A stretch of 64,000 nt of DNA, taken from assembly GCA_018873245.2 (NCBI GenBank), contig JAEMBT020000002.1, positions 10,700,001 through 10,764,000 on the forward strand, read 5' to 3'. The notes under the pieces were generated by a model. It was not told the DNA's origin and did not search any database. It was given only the letters and a program-made list of their open reading frames with translations. Positions 1 through 12,762 of this stretch are shown here, piece after piece. Positions within the stretch are counted from its first letter, which is position 1. Each line of letters starts with the position of its first letter. The position numbers and the translations under genes are program-made. Origin of the DNA: Archegozetes longisetosus (taxonomy: Eukaryota; Arthropoda; Arachnida; Sarcoptiformes; Trhypochthoniidae).

Positions 1-3000
1 ATTTTAGACTCAGTTGACAAATATATTTGTACATCAAGCTTAGAAAAGGGAACATTCATTATACCGAACTATAATCCAAAGCCACCCAATCTTAAGACTA
101 TGATCTGCGAACTTCCCACTTGGAACTTCACAGAAGCCTATTATTGGGTTTCAGACCATTTAGACGTGAAGAATATGCTTAACATAATAACCAACAACGG
201 GACACTCCATCAATGCGTGACTCCATTGAAATTCATCTCAAGATGGCTACAAATAGGACAATTAGTTATCGATCAAATATCATCACGTAACTTGAGAAAT
301 GAGATAAGGGATTGTTATTCGATTCTTAAGCGCCAATCTCTATGGACTCATTCGTTGAGATATATCAAATTTGTGAACGGAGTCATATCATTGATTAATA
401 AGCTATCGATTGAAAATTCGTGGCCTTTTGTCAGACAAATATGGAAAACAATGAGTTATTTTGTTCTAAACCAAATCCCAGCGTATGTACCGATCACTGA
501 TGTTATAAAACAAGATGTAGTTTTGCCCAAATTCTTCAACTCTTCGCAATACGTGAATAACTCAATGTCTAAATCAAAATCATCGCTCGCGATATCCCTA
601 TTGATAAGTTCTTCGCTTAACATCAATGCGATCGCGTGGAAGAACTTTTCAAGCGTCGCTCTACAAGAGATGATATGCGGCAAAAGTGGTACTAAGAGTT
701 ATGATGAACCTACCAAATTGCCAGTTATTGTTTCGAACAGCAACACTCCTCTAGACTCGCAACAGGAAAAAACCCTTTTTGAATATCTTTGCAACGATGA
801 TAAACGTCTTGAATCTTTGCTCAATGCTTTCGACACGGCAAAAATTGACGCCCAATTGCCTGAACTACAAAAACATGAATTAAGTAAAGGAGAATGGCTC
901 GAAAAGGTTGCCACGGAAGTGAAGAACGTGACGCCACAGTTCACCAACATTTATGATTTAGGCTTCAAAATAAATAACGGAAAGAGTGGAAGCATTGTCT
1001 CGTTGATACAGTTAACTAGAACTGAAACTCTTAATGCTGTGATCAAAAAACTGAATGATGTGATTGAGAAGTTGAGGCCAAAACTAGGTGAGGGGCCCAT
1101 CATTGAAGCTTTTCTTCAAGTAATGCGAGGACTCCAAAGCTTAAGAGAGCTTTCACTCAAAGGCCTTTTTGAAATCAAATGTATGTCAAAATCGACCAAT
1201 CTTGTATTAATGTTGCATTGTTTATCAAATTTCGGTTTTACATTTCAGACCAGTTTCGAGAACTAATCAAAAATGTAGAGGCAGTGGAAATATTTATGGA
1301 ATACCATCTGGGAGTTGAACAATTAGCTGTTCAAACAATACTGAGCTCTACTATTGATTTGACTGAATATGTGGCTCAGGGAGAAATCGATTCCAACTTA
1401 TTATGCAATAGAACTCAATTGTTCCAAATATTATCGATACCGAAAAATGAGTTGGGCGAAGAAATTGCTCCTTTGGATATCACGTCACATGCCATTTGCA
1501 CATTGAGTATTGCAGAAAACTATCGCTTTACTAATCAAATTCTAAAGCAGTTGGCTGTCAGGAAAATCATAAACAATGTGAGAATAATACCATACTATTA
1601 ATTATCATTCTAAATTTGACTCATCTTTTCTTAATAGTTCGTAAAACTTATAGCAAATGGTGTTTTGACAAAAGCTCATTTGCAAAATTCAGACATAAAG
1701 TCAGCGCTACAGGGATTGAAAGCTGCAGCTAAAGCAATGCCACACGTCAAAGGATTTGTTAGCAATTTCTCCTCCTCACTAGACTTAGACGAAGAATTGG
1801 ATGAACTAAATTTGAATGGAGATGGAATTGAATTACTTGGATGTAAGATTAATTGATTGCTTAAACTAAAAATTTAAGGTTTATATGTAATATGAGTAAC
1901 ATTGTTGAATTTGAACAGCACCTCAAACGTCCGTTATTTTGGGTAAACTAATGTGCGGACAGTCATTACCAGCTTTAAGTAAAGAGATGCAACTGATGAA
2001 AGTTCATGTGAAGAAACCAAATATCAATGAAGGGGAAGCAGCAGCTCTTCCAAGTCAGTTCTGCCAACAGGGCTACAGACAGATAATGCAAATGCAAGGC
2101 GGTCCTGTTATTTGGGCTTTTTTGAAACCAATACTAGCCGGAAGAGTTCTTTATACTCCTAAAAATGAAGTAACAGATGCCATCATGTCTCGCATGAACA
2201 GTACTTTCAGTTTTATGTCAGGCTTTGTTGACATTTTACACGCTTGGGCTCAAACGATTAGCAGTTTAGAAACTTTTTATCTCAATCCTAACGCTAATCA
2301 TAGGATTCAAAGTGTGAAGCATTTGATAGTACAGTTTCTAGGAAAAGATGTTGAAGGACTGTTTGATGACGCGGACACTTTCAATTTGATCGAACGACTA
2401 GCAAAAGCTGGTGGGATATTAGGTTTAGTTCAGTTAGTTGGCAATATAGCTCAATGCGTGCATTTGAACCGTTTTATTGGACTTCCAAATGAAATTGAAT
2501 TGGAAAACGTTGCAAGAAAACTAACCAAGTCTCACGAATTTATTGCTGGCATTGTTTTCATGAATTTAGACGATAACGGAAATACTCCAACAAAATTGCC
2601 GAACAATATTGAATATAAAATTAGAATTGACATCGATTTCGTTCCCTCGACAAAGGCACTCAAGTCTCGCATTTGGGAACCGGGCCCGAGAGATAATTAC
2701 TTGACAGATTTGGGATATTTCAAGGGATTCGTTGAAATCCAAGAGATGATAGATCGAGCAATCACTTCAATACTGATTAATGACACGAAACTAATTATTG
2801 AACCAGCAGTTCATTTGCAACAATTGCCGTACTTGTGCTACGAAATTGATAAGTTTGGAAATTATATAAGAGCTCTTGCACCCCTAATCACTACAATTGC
2901 ATGGATTTTCTTGATTGCGTACCTCATTAGAGAGCACGTACTTGAAAGAGAATTACATCTCGAGGAAGTATTACGAGTAATGGGATTAAAACCAGGAGTT

Positions 3001-6000
3001 GCGTGGATGACATGGTCAGTAGAAATAAGATAAATAATAAGACGTTTGCATAATTGACTGTAATTTGAATAAATTAAAAACATTTTTATTTAATTAGGTT
3101 TTTGATGGGACTATCAGTGATGGCTTTTGGAACCTTATGTGGTCTAATAATACTCAAACTTGGAGGATTGATTCCTTATTCAGACCTATTTCTTCTTTAT
3201 TTATTTTTCATGTCATTTTGTTTATCACTTCTCATGTATTGGTAAGACTAAACTTTCATTTTAATTGATTCACTTTTTACTCTAATCTAATTCAAATTTC
3301 AGTTATATGATGAGCTCATTCTTCAAGACGGCCACAATTGCTGCACTTTCTGGAATCGTTGCTTATTTAGCTTCATTTTTGCCATTCATGGTTGCGATCA
3401 CGTTGGAAAATGAGATGACATACTTTCAAAAAGTCCTCACTGTAAATATAGATTTGATTTGAATTTTCAGAATTAATACTTTCTTTAAAAAAAACCATTG
3501 AATTGTTTTGGTAGAAAATAGTTAACTTTTTGCTCAAATTTTGATTTTAGTGTTTCTCGATGTCAACGTCATTTTGTTACGGAATGATGTATATGTCCAG
3601 ATTTGAAGGTAATCAAGAAAATTGGCTCATAAGATATAAAATATATTAAAACTTAATTCTATTTGTCATCCTTTAAAGTGCAAGGGGTAGGTATGCAATG
3701 GACAAACTTATGGCATAGTCCAATGCAAGCCGACTCTATGAACGTGGGAACTGCAATCATAATGATGTTGGTCGATAGCGTGATTTATTTTTTCATAGCG
3801 TGGTATATATCACACGTAAGTCCACGTAAGTATTCCATTCAAAGTGAATCCAAACAAATTAGTTTAAATCGATTATAATAAATCCATAGCTGGTAACAAT
3901 GCACACCGTCATCCATGGTACTTTTTCTTAACTTTGAGCTATTGGGGATGTGAAAAAAGGCGCACCTCAGAGAGCAACATAGCTTCTAATATTCAGATTA
4001 ATGTTGACAAATACTCAGTTCGAAATGGAAAGAGTAAAATGAGAAGTTTGAGTGAGACCAATACCCACATTCCAGGAATAGAGTTGCACGGACTTTACGT
4101 TATCTTCAATAAGGGCAGCAAATGCAAACATGTAGCCGTTTCCAATCTCAATCTAAGCCTCAAAGAAGGACAGATAACTACAATGCTTGGACGAAACGGG
4201 GCTGGAAAGACAACAACAATCAATGTTTTGACTGGACAATTACCTCCAACAGCAGGATCGGTGTTCATTTACGGTCACCCAGTGCCAGAAGAATTCATGG
4301 AAGCCAGAAAACTACTTGGATATTGCCCGCAATACAATACTCTATTTGTAGAGATGACAGTTAGAGAACATCTGCAATTCTATTCAGAACTGAAGGGTTT
4401 ACTAAATGATGACGATATTGAAGATGATGTGAATAATATGCTTCACAGCACAGGTCTTTGGCATTTGCAACACCATCTCGTCAAGCATTTATCTGGAGGT
4501 TTGCAAAGAAGACTATGCGTTGCACTTGCATTTGTTGGTGGCAGTAAACTAATCATTTTGGACGAACCGACGTAAGGCTACTTATAGTCCAACTTTGCTC
4601 TTATCGCTCTTCTGTTTATTTGCTAATTTATTACTTTTTCACAGTGCGAGTGTTGATCCTGTGGCGCGAAGAAGTATCTGGGATTTAATTGTACAGCAAA
4701 AGCAAAGTCGAACTGTATTGTTAACCACTCATCATATGGACGAGGCAGAGATTTTAAGCGACGAGGTGGCAGTCATTCATAGAGGAAAGCTACTCTGCAT
4801 CGGATCACCGCTTCTATTGAAGAGCAAGTATGGTTGTGGTTATCAGCTGACTGTTTCTCGACAGGGAACTGATGACGGCGACAATGACTCCGGCAGATCA
4901 TCCAATGGACCAAATGATGAACCGATCGATGTCGAAAGATTGATGGCATTTACGAAGTGTCTCATACCTAATGCATCGCTAGTGGAAGACTATGGCGGAG
5001 AAGTTATTCTGGCACTACCACAACATGGACCTAATGGCGCGTCTCACGATTATGCCACTTTCTTTAGATGCCTCGACGCAAACATAAATGCGTTGGGTTT
5101 TGGTAGTTATGGGTTAACCAGTACTACACTCGAAGAAGTGTTTCTAACGCTTTGTAACCTGGAAGAATCAAATATGCCAATGGAGGCCGCGAAACTTGCA
5201 GTCGCCAGAAAGCTGAGTCACCCCTTGAGTAACGAAGAGTGCAGTCACGATATCCGTATGCAATTGGACCCATCCATTCATACAATGGATTGGACTTGTC
5301 CTGAATTGGTTGATGGAATGCATTTGAAATTGAAACAATTGTGGGCTCTTTTGAATAAGAGATATACTCATACATTGAGAGACTGGAAGTCTTTGTTTTG
5401 CACTCTATTCTTGCCATGCATCTTCATTGCATTCGCTATGGCAATGACTTTAATCAAACCATCCTTTGCTCCTGATCCTGCGCTACCACTTGTGCCAATT
5501 ATTTATGGAGAGTCAACCATTTCATTCTATGCTTCATCTAATTCTTCTGATCATATGAATTCCATATCAAATGAATTGATAGAAACGCCATTCATTGCTC
5601 CAAGTTGTTTGAAAGCACGAGATAACTGGTATATGAGGCTTAGATAATTGATTTGACATCGAGTGAAACAATGAACTAATCAATTATTACTATTTATAGG
5701 AAAACATCGAAGTGTCCGATTTTGAAGGAAATACCGAGTGAGTCAAGTTATCTGCCAAAGCATCTGGAGACATTGAAAGGAGATGCCTGGACTACAAATG
5801 CTGCCCTTTGCAAGTGTAACGAATGTTACACTGATATGTCACTTATGGCACCATTAATACCGCCGCCCATCCAAACTGGTCATGGCTTTGTCCATGATTT
5901 GAGTAACGTTGAAATTAGCAAATTTCTACTCAGGACTTATTCTGAATTCATGGATCGTCGTTGGGGCGGATGGAGTTTTCATCAAATCAATGATTCCACT

Positions 6001-8789
6001 AATAATGATATTATAAAGATATGGTTTGACAACAATGGATATCACAGTTTGCCTTCGTATTTAAGTGCAATCAATAATGCGATCATGAGAGCAAACTTAA
6101 AGATAGCCGGAGTCGAAAATTCCAGTCAATACAGTAAGCAAAAACTTATGCTTATCTTAGATCACAAACCAATACAATTGTATTTCTAAATATAGGAATA
6201 ACTACCTATTCTCATCCGCTGCACATAAGATCAAGTCAACTTGGAGATCAATCTGTAATGCAAAGAGCAGGTGACGCTGGAATCGCATTAATTATTTTGG
6301 TTGGATTTATTTTCATACCGACCAGTTTCGTCTTTTACATCGTTCGCGAACGCACCTTTGAAGAAAAACAATTGCAGCGTATTTTTGGTGTCGGAACTGT
6401 TCTGTATTGGCTGTCGTCCCTCTTGTGGGACTTAATGGCACTGATTGCGGCAATTGGGTTTTCAGCTATAATAATATCGTGCTTTCAACTGCCTATATAT
6501 ATAGCACATTTGAATCTTCCAGCAGTCCTAACACTACTTTTCTTGTTTGGTTGGGCTATGACTACACTAGTTTACTTAATGGAAAAGCTATTCAACGAAG
6601 CCAGCATTGCATTTATGGTTATTTATTGTCTCACACTATTTATTGGCATTAATACTATGGTTATGAGGCTATTGATTGATGTGTTTGAACTAATCGAAGT
6701 GAGTCCAACGTTTCAGTCAACTTTTGAGAAGATCGCAATGATATTTCCTCCTTACGTACTGCTCAGTGGTTTAGTTGATATTCATCGAAATCAGTTGTTT
6801 GCTGATATATTCACTCTATTCGATCAGAACACATATGTGAACCCTTTCTCTATGGAAATGTTAGCGCCTTATTATATAACTTTAGCTGTAGAAGGAGTTA
6901 TACTATTCTTCGCTAATCTTATATTCGAATATTTCAACTTCTCTTCCTGTAAGACTAAGAAAATTATTAAATCTAATGCACACAATGAAGATAGCGATGT
7001 GGCAGAAGAAAGAAGAAAAGTTCACCTCAATGATAGCAATAATGATATTCTTAAAGTTTTAGGCGTCACTAAATCATTCCAGAGTATGTTTGGCAAACGA
7101 ATAGCAGTCGATAATGTCAGCTTTTCTATACCCAGAGGAGAGGTTAGAACTTCTAATTTATTTCTTCTTAACTCTGTTTCATTTCTAATTTGTTTTCTCA
7201 ACAGTGCTTCGGTCTTTTGGGAGTGAATGGTGCTGGAAAAACTACTCTTTTCAGGATTTTAACGGGACAGTTAAGACCAACAACAGGTCGAGCAATCATA
7301 AACGGCAAAGATATCCGAAAAACTCTGTCAACTAATTACCAGTCACTTGGCTATTGCCCACAAGCAGACGCTTTAGATTTTGTTTTGACGCCTTACGAAC
7401 ATTTAACGATTTACGCACATTTAAGAGGAATACCCACTCAACATATTCCAACTGTAAGCTCATTACCAATCTATTTTTCAAATAATCCTAATCGCGTCTT
7501 GTTCAGATTGTCAACGAATCGTTGGCCAAATTCCAACTGATGCCACACTCTCAAATGCCTGTTCTCGCACTGAGCAGAGGAAACAGAAGAAAGTTGTGCC
7601 TCGCAATTGCAATGTTGGGAAATCCACAGTTAGCTCTTCTGGTAAGACACTTCAAGCTCCAATTTCAAGAAATGTGAAAAATTACTTTTTTTTATAAAGG
7701 ATGAGCCAACGAGTGGGCTCGATCCCCAAAGTCGGCGTTACATTTGTCAGAATATTCAAAATGCCATAAGAGATAGAAGATCTATACTTTTGACTTCTCA
7801 CAGGTAGTCATTTATCGATTCTATGATTAAATTAAATTTAAAACTTATATACTTTTGTCAATAGTATGGAAGAATGTGATATACTTTGCTCACGTCTGGC
7901 TATTATGGTTAACGGACGCTTTAGATGCATAGGAAGTCCACAGTATTTAAAGCACAAGTAAATAAATCTCAAATACTAAAATCTTTTTGTAGTTGTTGTA
8001 AAGAAGTTTGAAACTTATGGTGTATGTCCATTTCTACAGGTTTGGTTCAGGGTACTTAATAACCCTACGCTTGTCTGAGTCTGAAGGAAACTATAACGAG
8101 GCCATAAGCTTAATGAATCAATGTTTTCCTTCATGTATTCTTAGGGTTAGTAATATTTGATTTATAATTAAATCTTCGTCGGGCGAGTCCCATAAAGTGC
8201 TATCTGTAATCTTATTTCAGTTACAGAGAGCACTTTATAGCACTGACTCGATGTTTTAATTATATTGACTCATATTATGAGTGAATCCTTAATAATGTTG
8301 AATCTTGTACAATATGATTGATAGGCACATCATCACACAATGCTTGAATTCAGTTTGCCTTCTAACGACATTCCTCTTTCCAATATATTTGAAAATCTAC
8401 AAAAAGCTCAAGAAAGTCTCAACTTACAAGACTTCTCCGTCAGTCAAACTACGTTAGATCAGGCAAGTTATCCAACTGTGACAAGTGGTCCTAAAGGCAA
8501 AGTTTATGAGATTTTCATATTGTTGTTTTATTTGAAGGTTTTTGTTAGTTTTGCTAATCAACAAGTCAATGATTATCAGTCATCAATTTCATCGAAAGAC
8601 AACTCTGTTTACACAAATCCTACTTTCATCAATTCGTCTGAACAATTAGACACAAAAATAAGAAAAAATACTGAATATGTAGTGAGAAGTAGAAGTCGTT
8701 TACGAGACGTCGAAGACAACAGTCATCTGAAAGTTGCCACAAGAAAAGTCAACTATTGGAATACGAATGAAAATATAACTAAATTTTGA
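1..8789 (+). CDS. ABCA-subfamily ABC transporter (5' partial)
   Basis: Full-size ABCA transporter; the family flips or exports lipids across membranes. The reading frame is open from base 1, so the first exons lie outside. Exons: 1-1180, 1249-1556, 1638-1842, 1919-3014, 3098-3241, 3303-3441, 3551-3608, 3679-3825, 3890-4571, 4645-5628, 5700-6133, 6196-7142, 7205-7453, 7507-7641, 7700-7803, 7865-7957, 8040-8145, 8325-8462, 8538-8789; 2466 residues are visible. Seen in order: a large extracellular loop, a first membrane block (2880-3820), NBD1 with Walker [11 protein letters not shown] (about 4189), signature LSGGLQRR and Walker B IILDEPTA; then a second extracellular loop and membrane block (6258-6920) and NBD2 with Walker [10 protein letters not shown] (about 7220) and DEPTSGLDP. 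The C-terminal TTLDQVFVSFA motif typical of ABCA proteins is rebuilt across the last intron. NBD2 has LSRGN in place of LSGGN. The last intron is GC-AG. ABCA1-like by overall order, but the exact member is uncertain. Confidence 0.95.
8184..8249. repeat. Palindromic intronic repeat, copy A
   Basis: Imperfect inverted repeat inside the 8146-8324 ABCA intron. The left arm (8184-8209) carries CATAAAGTGCTATCTGTAA and the right arm (8221-8249) carries TTACAGAGAGCACTTTATAG followed by CACTGACTC. The arms match copies at about 34917-34990 and 36898-36966. A possible cryptic acceptor (TTATTTCAG) lies between the arms. Confidence 0.7.
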
Positions 8790-8883
8790 AATTAACTTTT
8801 TATGTTATTCTCATTTTAATAATACATTTATACTCATACCTTAAAAATGAAAAATTATAACTTTTATACTGTATAAAAAAAAA

Positions 8884-11015
8884 TTAGTGGCTTTTTATTT
8901 TCGCCGATCCTTTCATTACTTGAAAAACAAATGCAGAAATCTTTTCGTAGCAGAGGTACATCAACGCCGTGGTCAATACAGTCTGGAGTAGTTTCGATTC
9001 TAGACCTTTGTATAAGCCTTGTAATCCATTTCTTTCTACGATTGACTTCATGATCTCGAGCATAGATTTCTTCTTGGCCTCATCGGTGCCATACTATTTG
9101 ATTGAACGATTAAATTTAAATTATTCTCAAACCAAATCATATTATATAAGTTTCAAAGTTTGATTAAACTATTTTAGCCAAAAATTTTTAACCACAAACA
9201 CTCAAACTATCCGCAATTAATACTTATTTAAAAGTGATTAAATATGATTGTTAATATTTAAACTTTCGAATATTTAATCCAATTCAATCTGATTGACTGA
9301 AAGTGTTTAGTAAGACTTAATCAAAATTTTGTTTAATTCAAGTGTGAATATTACATCATTTTTGATAACTGGAAAACAACTATTGAGACTAATATACAAA
9401 ACTTGTTTCAAACTTTATTGGGGGGAAAATTCTAATTACCGACAACTAATTAAGTAAACTAAAGTACATCTCTGTATACAATTTAATATAAATTTTAAAC
9501 ATAAACAAATATGTTTGCTAACGTATCAAATATTTTAAAACTATTAATAGAATATTCTGACGTTTATTTACACATTGACAGCATAAAACCAAATTCAACA
9601 GAAATGATAATCGCTATTAAATTGCACGAATATATGAAAAAATTTAATTTTGTGCAACAAAAGTTGTGATTCTGAAAATGAAGAATTTTTTATTTGCTGT
9701 TCTCATTGCGATAAAAATTTGCTTAAATCATTTCTTTCATTCATATTAAGCCTACTATATATAATTAAAATGAAGTTTATATAAATACTTGTTTAAAATT
9801 TATATTAAATTGTATACAGAGATGTACTTTAATTTACTTAATTAGTTGTCGGTAATTAGAATTTTCTCCCAATAAAAGTTTGAAACAAGTTTTGTATATT
9901 TGATCATGTTTTATACGCAAAACTAGCATATTTCGGGTGCTTATTTCTGGTCACTCGGGGAGCATTCGCAACTAATATTATATTCGTTAGGTACATCAAG
10001 AAAAGTACTTTAATAAAAATTTAGTCTGAAATTCAAACCCGATAATCACTTGAGATACTTGCAGTGTTAGAATGAAGTATGACTTACTCTTTGCATCGAT
10101 TGAACCACTTGTAATGGGTAAGTAATTACAGTACTGATGCTTTTGGAAATAGCTCCAAGTATGAAAACAATTGTTCCACTCAACACTTGTGTCTTAAGTA
10201 TACGCTGTGTTTCACGCTTTAATAATTCATAGACCATAAATTGGATTGCAGGATTAGATACGAGAACCAGAGACGGCAAAGTACTACTCCATAGTCCAGC
10301 CGCGCCTTCAGTTTGACTGATCTTAATCAAACCATCGATTACTCCCTTATATTCTGGATGCTTTCTGAGATGTTCGTCTCCTTTCTTCTGTTTCGTACCC
10401 TGCATCTTGATTCGCATATTGACCACCCATAACGGAGTTGTCGAAAGAACATTAACAACACCTTTTATAACACGAATTTGCGCTAAATTAGACCTGATTT
10501 AATAAACTGTAGCAATTGGCTGACCTGCCAGTGCGCCTAACGTCAAATCTTTAATCGCTGAATGCTTTCGCTCATTGTCGGCAAAAACAGCTCTCAACCC
10601 ATGGAATGCATAGAAATATACGAAACCGGACGCACACAAACTCACCAAAACTGGATGTAATCCTCTGTATAACGACTCACTATTCAAATAATTATAATAT
10701 AATTGACATTTTGCGGTAGGTCATGACATGCCATACATTCCCTCCTCATTAACCAATTCCTTAATCATAGTTATGGTGTCCTTTGACTTTCGGTGTTCTT
10801 CCACTTGAAGCCGAGATCGAATTGTGTCCAACGGAAAGAATACAGTCATTGCTGTCATTCCTCCCTATTATTGAGAATAGTTTCTATTAATTTATTGAAA
10901 ATAAAATAAAATACTAATTATTAAATTAAGAGATCATTACAACAGATCCGGAGATAGCATGAACTAAAGAATCATAAGTGAACAAATTATCCCAATTGAC
11001 CGATGACTTGGACAT
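8884..11015 (-). CDS. SLC25A17: Peroxisomal membrane carrier PMP34
   Basis: Mitochondrial-carrier-family protein of the peroxisomal membrane; family members exchange CoA, FAD, NAD and adenine nucleotides. Five exons (transcript order): 11015-10941, 10864-10737, 10679-10525, 10461-10088, 9093-8884; 313 aa against about 307 in human PMP34. Three carrier repeats are visible, with PLDTIR in repeat 1, TTPLWVVN in repeat 2 and TYPLQVVQ in repeat 3. PMP34-like stretches include the N-terminal [20 protein letters not shown], and [13 protein letters not shown] near the C terminus. The last intron (9094-10087) is about 1 kb and holds a foldback element. The gene is convergent with ABCA. Confidence 0.93.
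9391..9900. mobile_element. 510 bp foldback (MITE-like) element in SLC25A17 intron
   Basis: Two 110-base arms, 9391-9500 and 9791-9900, are inverted copies of each other with only a handful of differences. They begin AATATACAAAACTTG and end GTATATT. The 290-base centre is unrelated to the arms. This long terminal inverted repeat around a short core is the form of a non-autonomous DNA transposon. No clear target-site duplication is visible, so the family is unassigned. Confidence 0.8.
9511..9669 (+). other. Small ORF inside the foldback element
   Basis: ATG-to-TGA frame of 52 codons lying just inside the left arm, beginning [12 protein letters not shown]. After a change of frame the sequence stays open for about 40 more codons and includes a CCSHC cluster. 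It could be the remnant of an element-encoded or captured protein. I do not recognise it, and in A+T-rich DNA a chance ORF of this length is possible. Confidence 0.25.
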
Positions 11016-11427
11016 TATTACTAGTACTGTATTGGATTATTTATAATAAATATAACTAAAATGAAATTTTGGTAACTGAAGTTAAAAATTAATAAACTAT
11101 TTAAAACAATGTTTTCCTCATATCTCACAATGAATAGATTATTTTACACTTCAAGTGTTTGTTTACATTATTATGCAATTTTTGGGAACGTCTTTAAATT
11201 ACTTACATTTAAAAACTCATTCAATATCTCATAACTTTTTCTTTGAGATCTAGATCTAGGTTTAGTTAATTTAGTTTAATTTGGTTAAATTTCATTAAAA
11301 TAGCTCTAACTTCTTAGTGATCTTTTATTAAAAACAATGAAAATAGAATATGAATTGTGATTAGAGTTACACAAATAAATTATAAAAACAAATATATAGT
11401 ATAAATTCATTATTAGGAATGTACAAT

Positions 11428-12501
11428 TTAAGGTGTTTTGAGCTTGAAGAAAATTCTTTTGGTTAAAGTATGGCTAATATTTAATACTTGCTTCTTATCG
11501 TTAAATTGCTTGTTAGCAATTTTAGATTTGTAGTGAAATGAAACAAATTGATTAACAATCGTTAGTAGAGATAAGAAGTCCATATCTTTATCGTAATAAT
11601 CTAACATAAATTTAGTCAGACTTTGTATAAACCAAGATCCACTCCTTGTATCTCTAAAAGAGTAGTGGTCAGCCATTGTAGAATATGCTACTAAAAAATC
11701 TGGATTCGAAGGGATCAACGACGTAGCCATATGACTCCGATATGAATCAGTGACCGTTACATCGCATCCATCGTCGAGTTTACGTCCTCTACATGCCTGA
11801 ACTATGAATATCTTAGGCTTTCCATCAAGCGTTGGACATTTATTAGGTGCTAAGCTATTCAAAATAGTAAATAATTTGTATTCACGATCTCTGGCCAAAA
11901 CAAAACCATTTTCTAGCCCATGAGTCAAAATACAGCAAACAAAACAGTCTTCTTGGCTATGATCTTGAGACGAAACTTTTTAAAAGTAAAATAATATAAG
12001 TTAATAACATAATCATGAATTTTAGTGTATAAGACACTTACTATCTTTTATAACGTTTTCAATTTGTCCATGAGTCAAGTCGTTGTGTACAACCACTTTA
12101 AACCCAAGAGCACCGAAACGACTCTCTAACTTAGAACAATCAGCTTCGGTGCCAAATCTTGTCGAACCTATTGCTTGATTGTCAAATTTGAAATGATTAA
12201 ATATAAGACAAATCCCACGCTTCGTGTGCCCCATATTGTAGTCCAAGATATCGTTTTCTATACAAAAACTTTCACTTTTTTGGTGAAAATCTTCTTTGGC
12301 AATGACTATTTCTTCATTCGAAGATTCAGGGACACTTCAAAGAGAATTTGATCAAATAAATTATAAACTCAAATTTTATAGAAATAATGACTCAGCACTA
12401 AACATTAAAAAGATTTATGATTCAATTTTTTCACATCAAATCACTTACCAATTCTTCTCTTTATTTTTGTTAGACCTTTTGAAACACTTGAAACAATTCA
12501 T
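11428..12501 (-). CDS. Effector caspase (caspase-3/7-like)
   Basis: Cysteine protease of the apoptosis pathway, cleaving after Asp. Exons: 12501-12449, 12334-12042, 11975-11428; 297 aa. The start is the ATG at 12501, which opens a 17-residue exon ending in a GTAAGT donor. The prodomain is short, as in executioner caspases. Visible: RGICLIFNHFKF and GTEADC (S1 pocket Arg region), catalytic His about residue 134 in THGLENG, catalytic Cys about 177 in QACRG, then an Asp-rich linker (residues about 182-190) suited to p20/p10 cleavage, and SGSWFIQSL in the small subunit. All key residues are present. No CARD or DED is seen. Confidence 0.92.
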
Positions 12502-12630
12502 TTTGATCTCACTTCAGTAAATATTGAACTGATTGTTTGTTAGGCTTATAAAATATGTTTTAATTGAGCAATAAAAATCAAGTGTAACTCTCATAACAGG
12601 AACCGACGATGAAATAACCGTTTTGTGATT

Positions 12631-12762
12631 ATGAATAAATTGCGAATAAGAGGCCTAAATGATGAGGAGAAAACCGACTATAGCTGGGAAGAGTTGACTA
12701 CACAGTTGTACTACCTGTTACTCGAAGTATCAATATTATTTTCACTACTATATTCTCACTAG
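12631..12762 (+). CDS. Hypothetical small ORF or first exon
   Basis: ATG ORF of 43 codons, beginning MNKLRIRGLNDEEKTDYSW, divergent from the caspase with 129 bp between the two start codons. The composition is more protein-like than the surroundings up to a possible donor GTATCA at about 12726. No homologue is recognised and no firm downstream exon was found. Confidence 0.2.
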   Translation: MNKLRIRGLNDEEKTDYSWEELTTQLYYLLLEVSILFSLLYSH

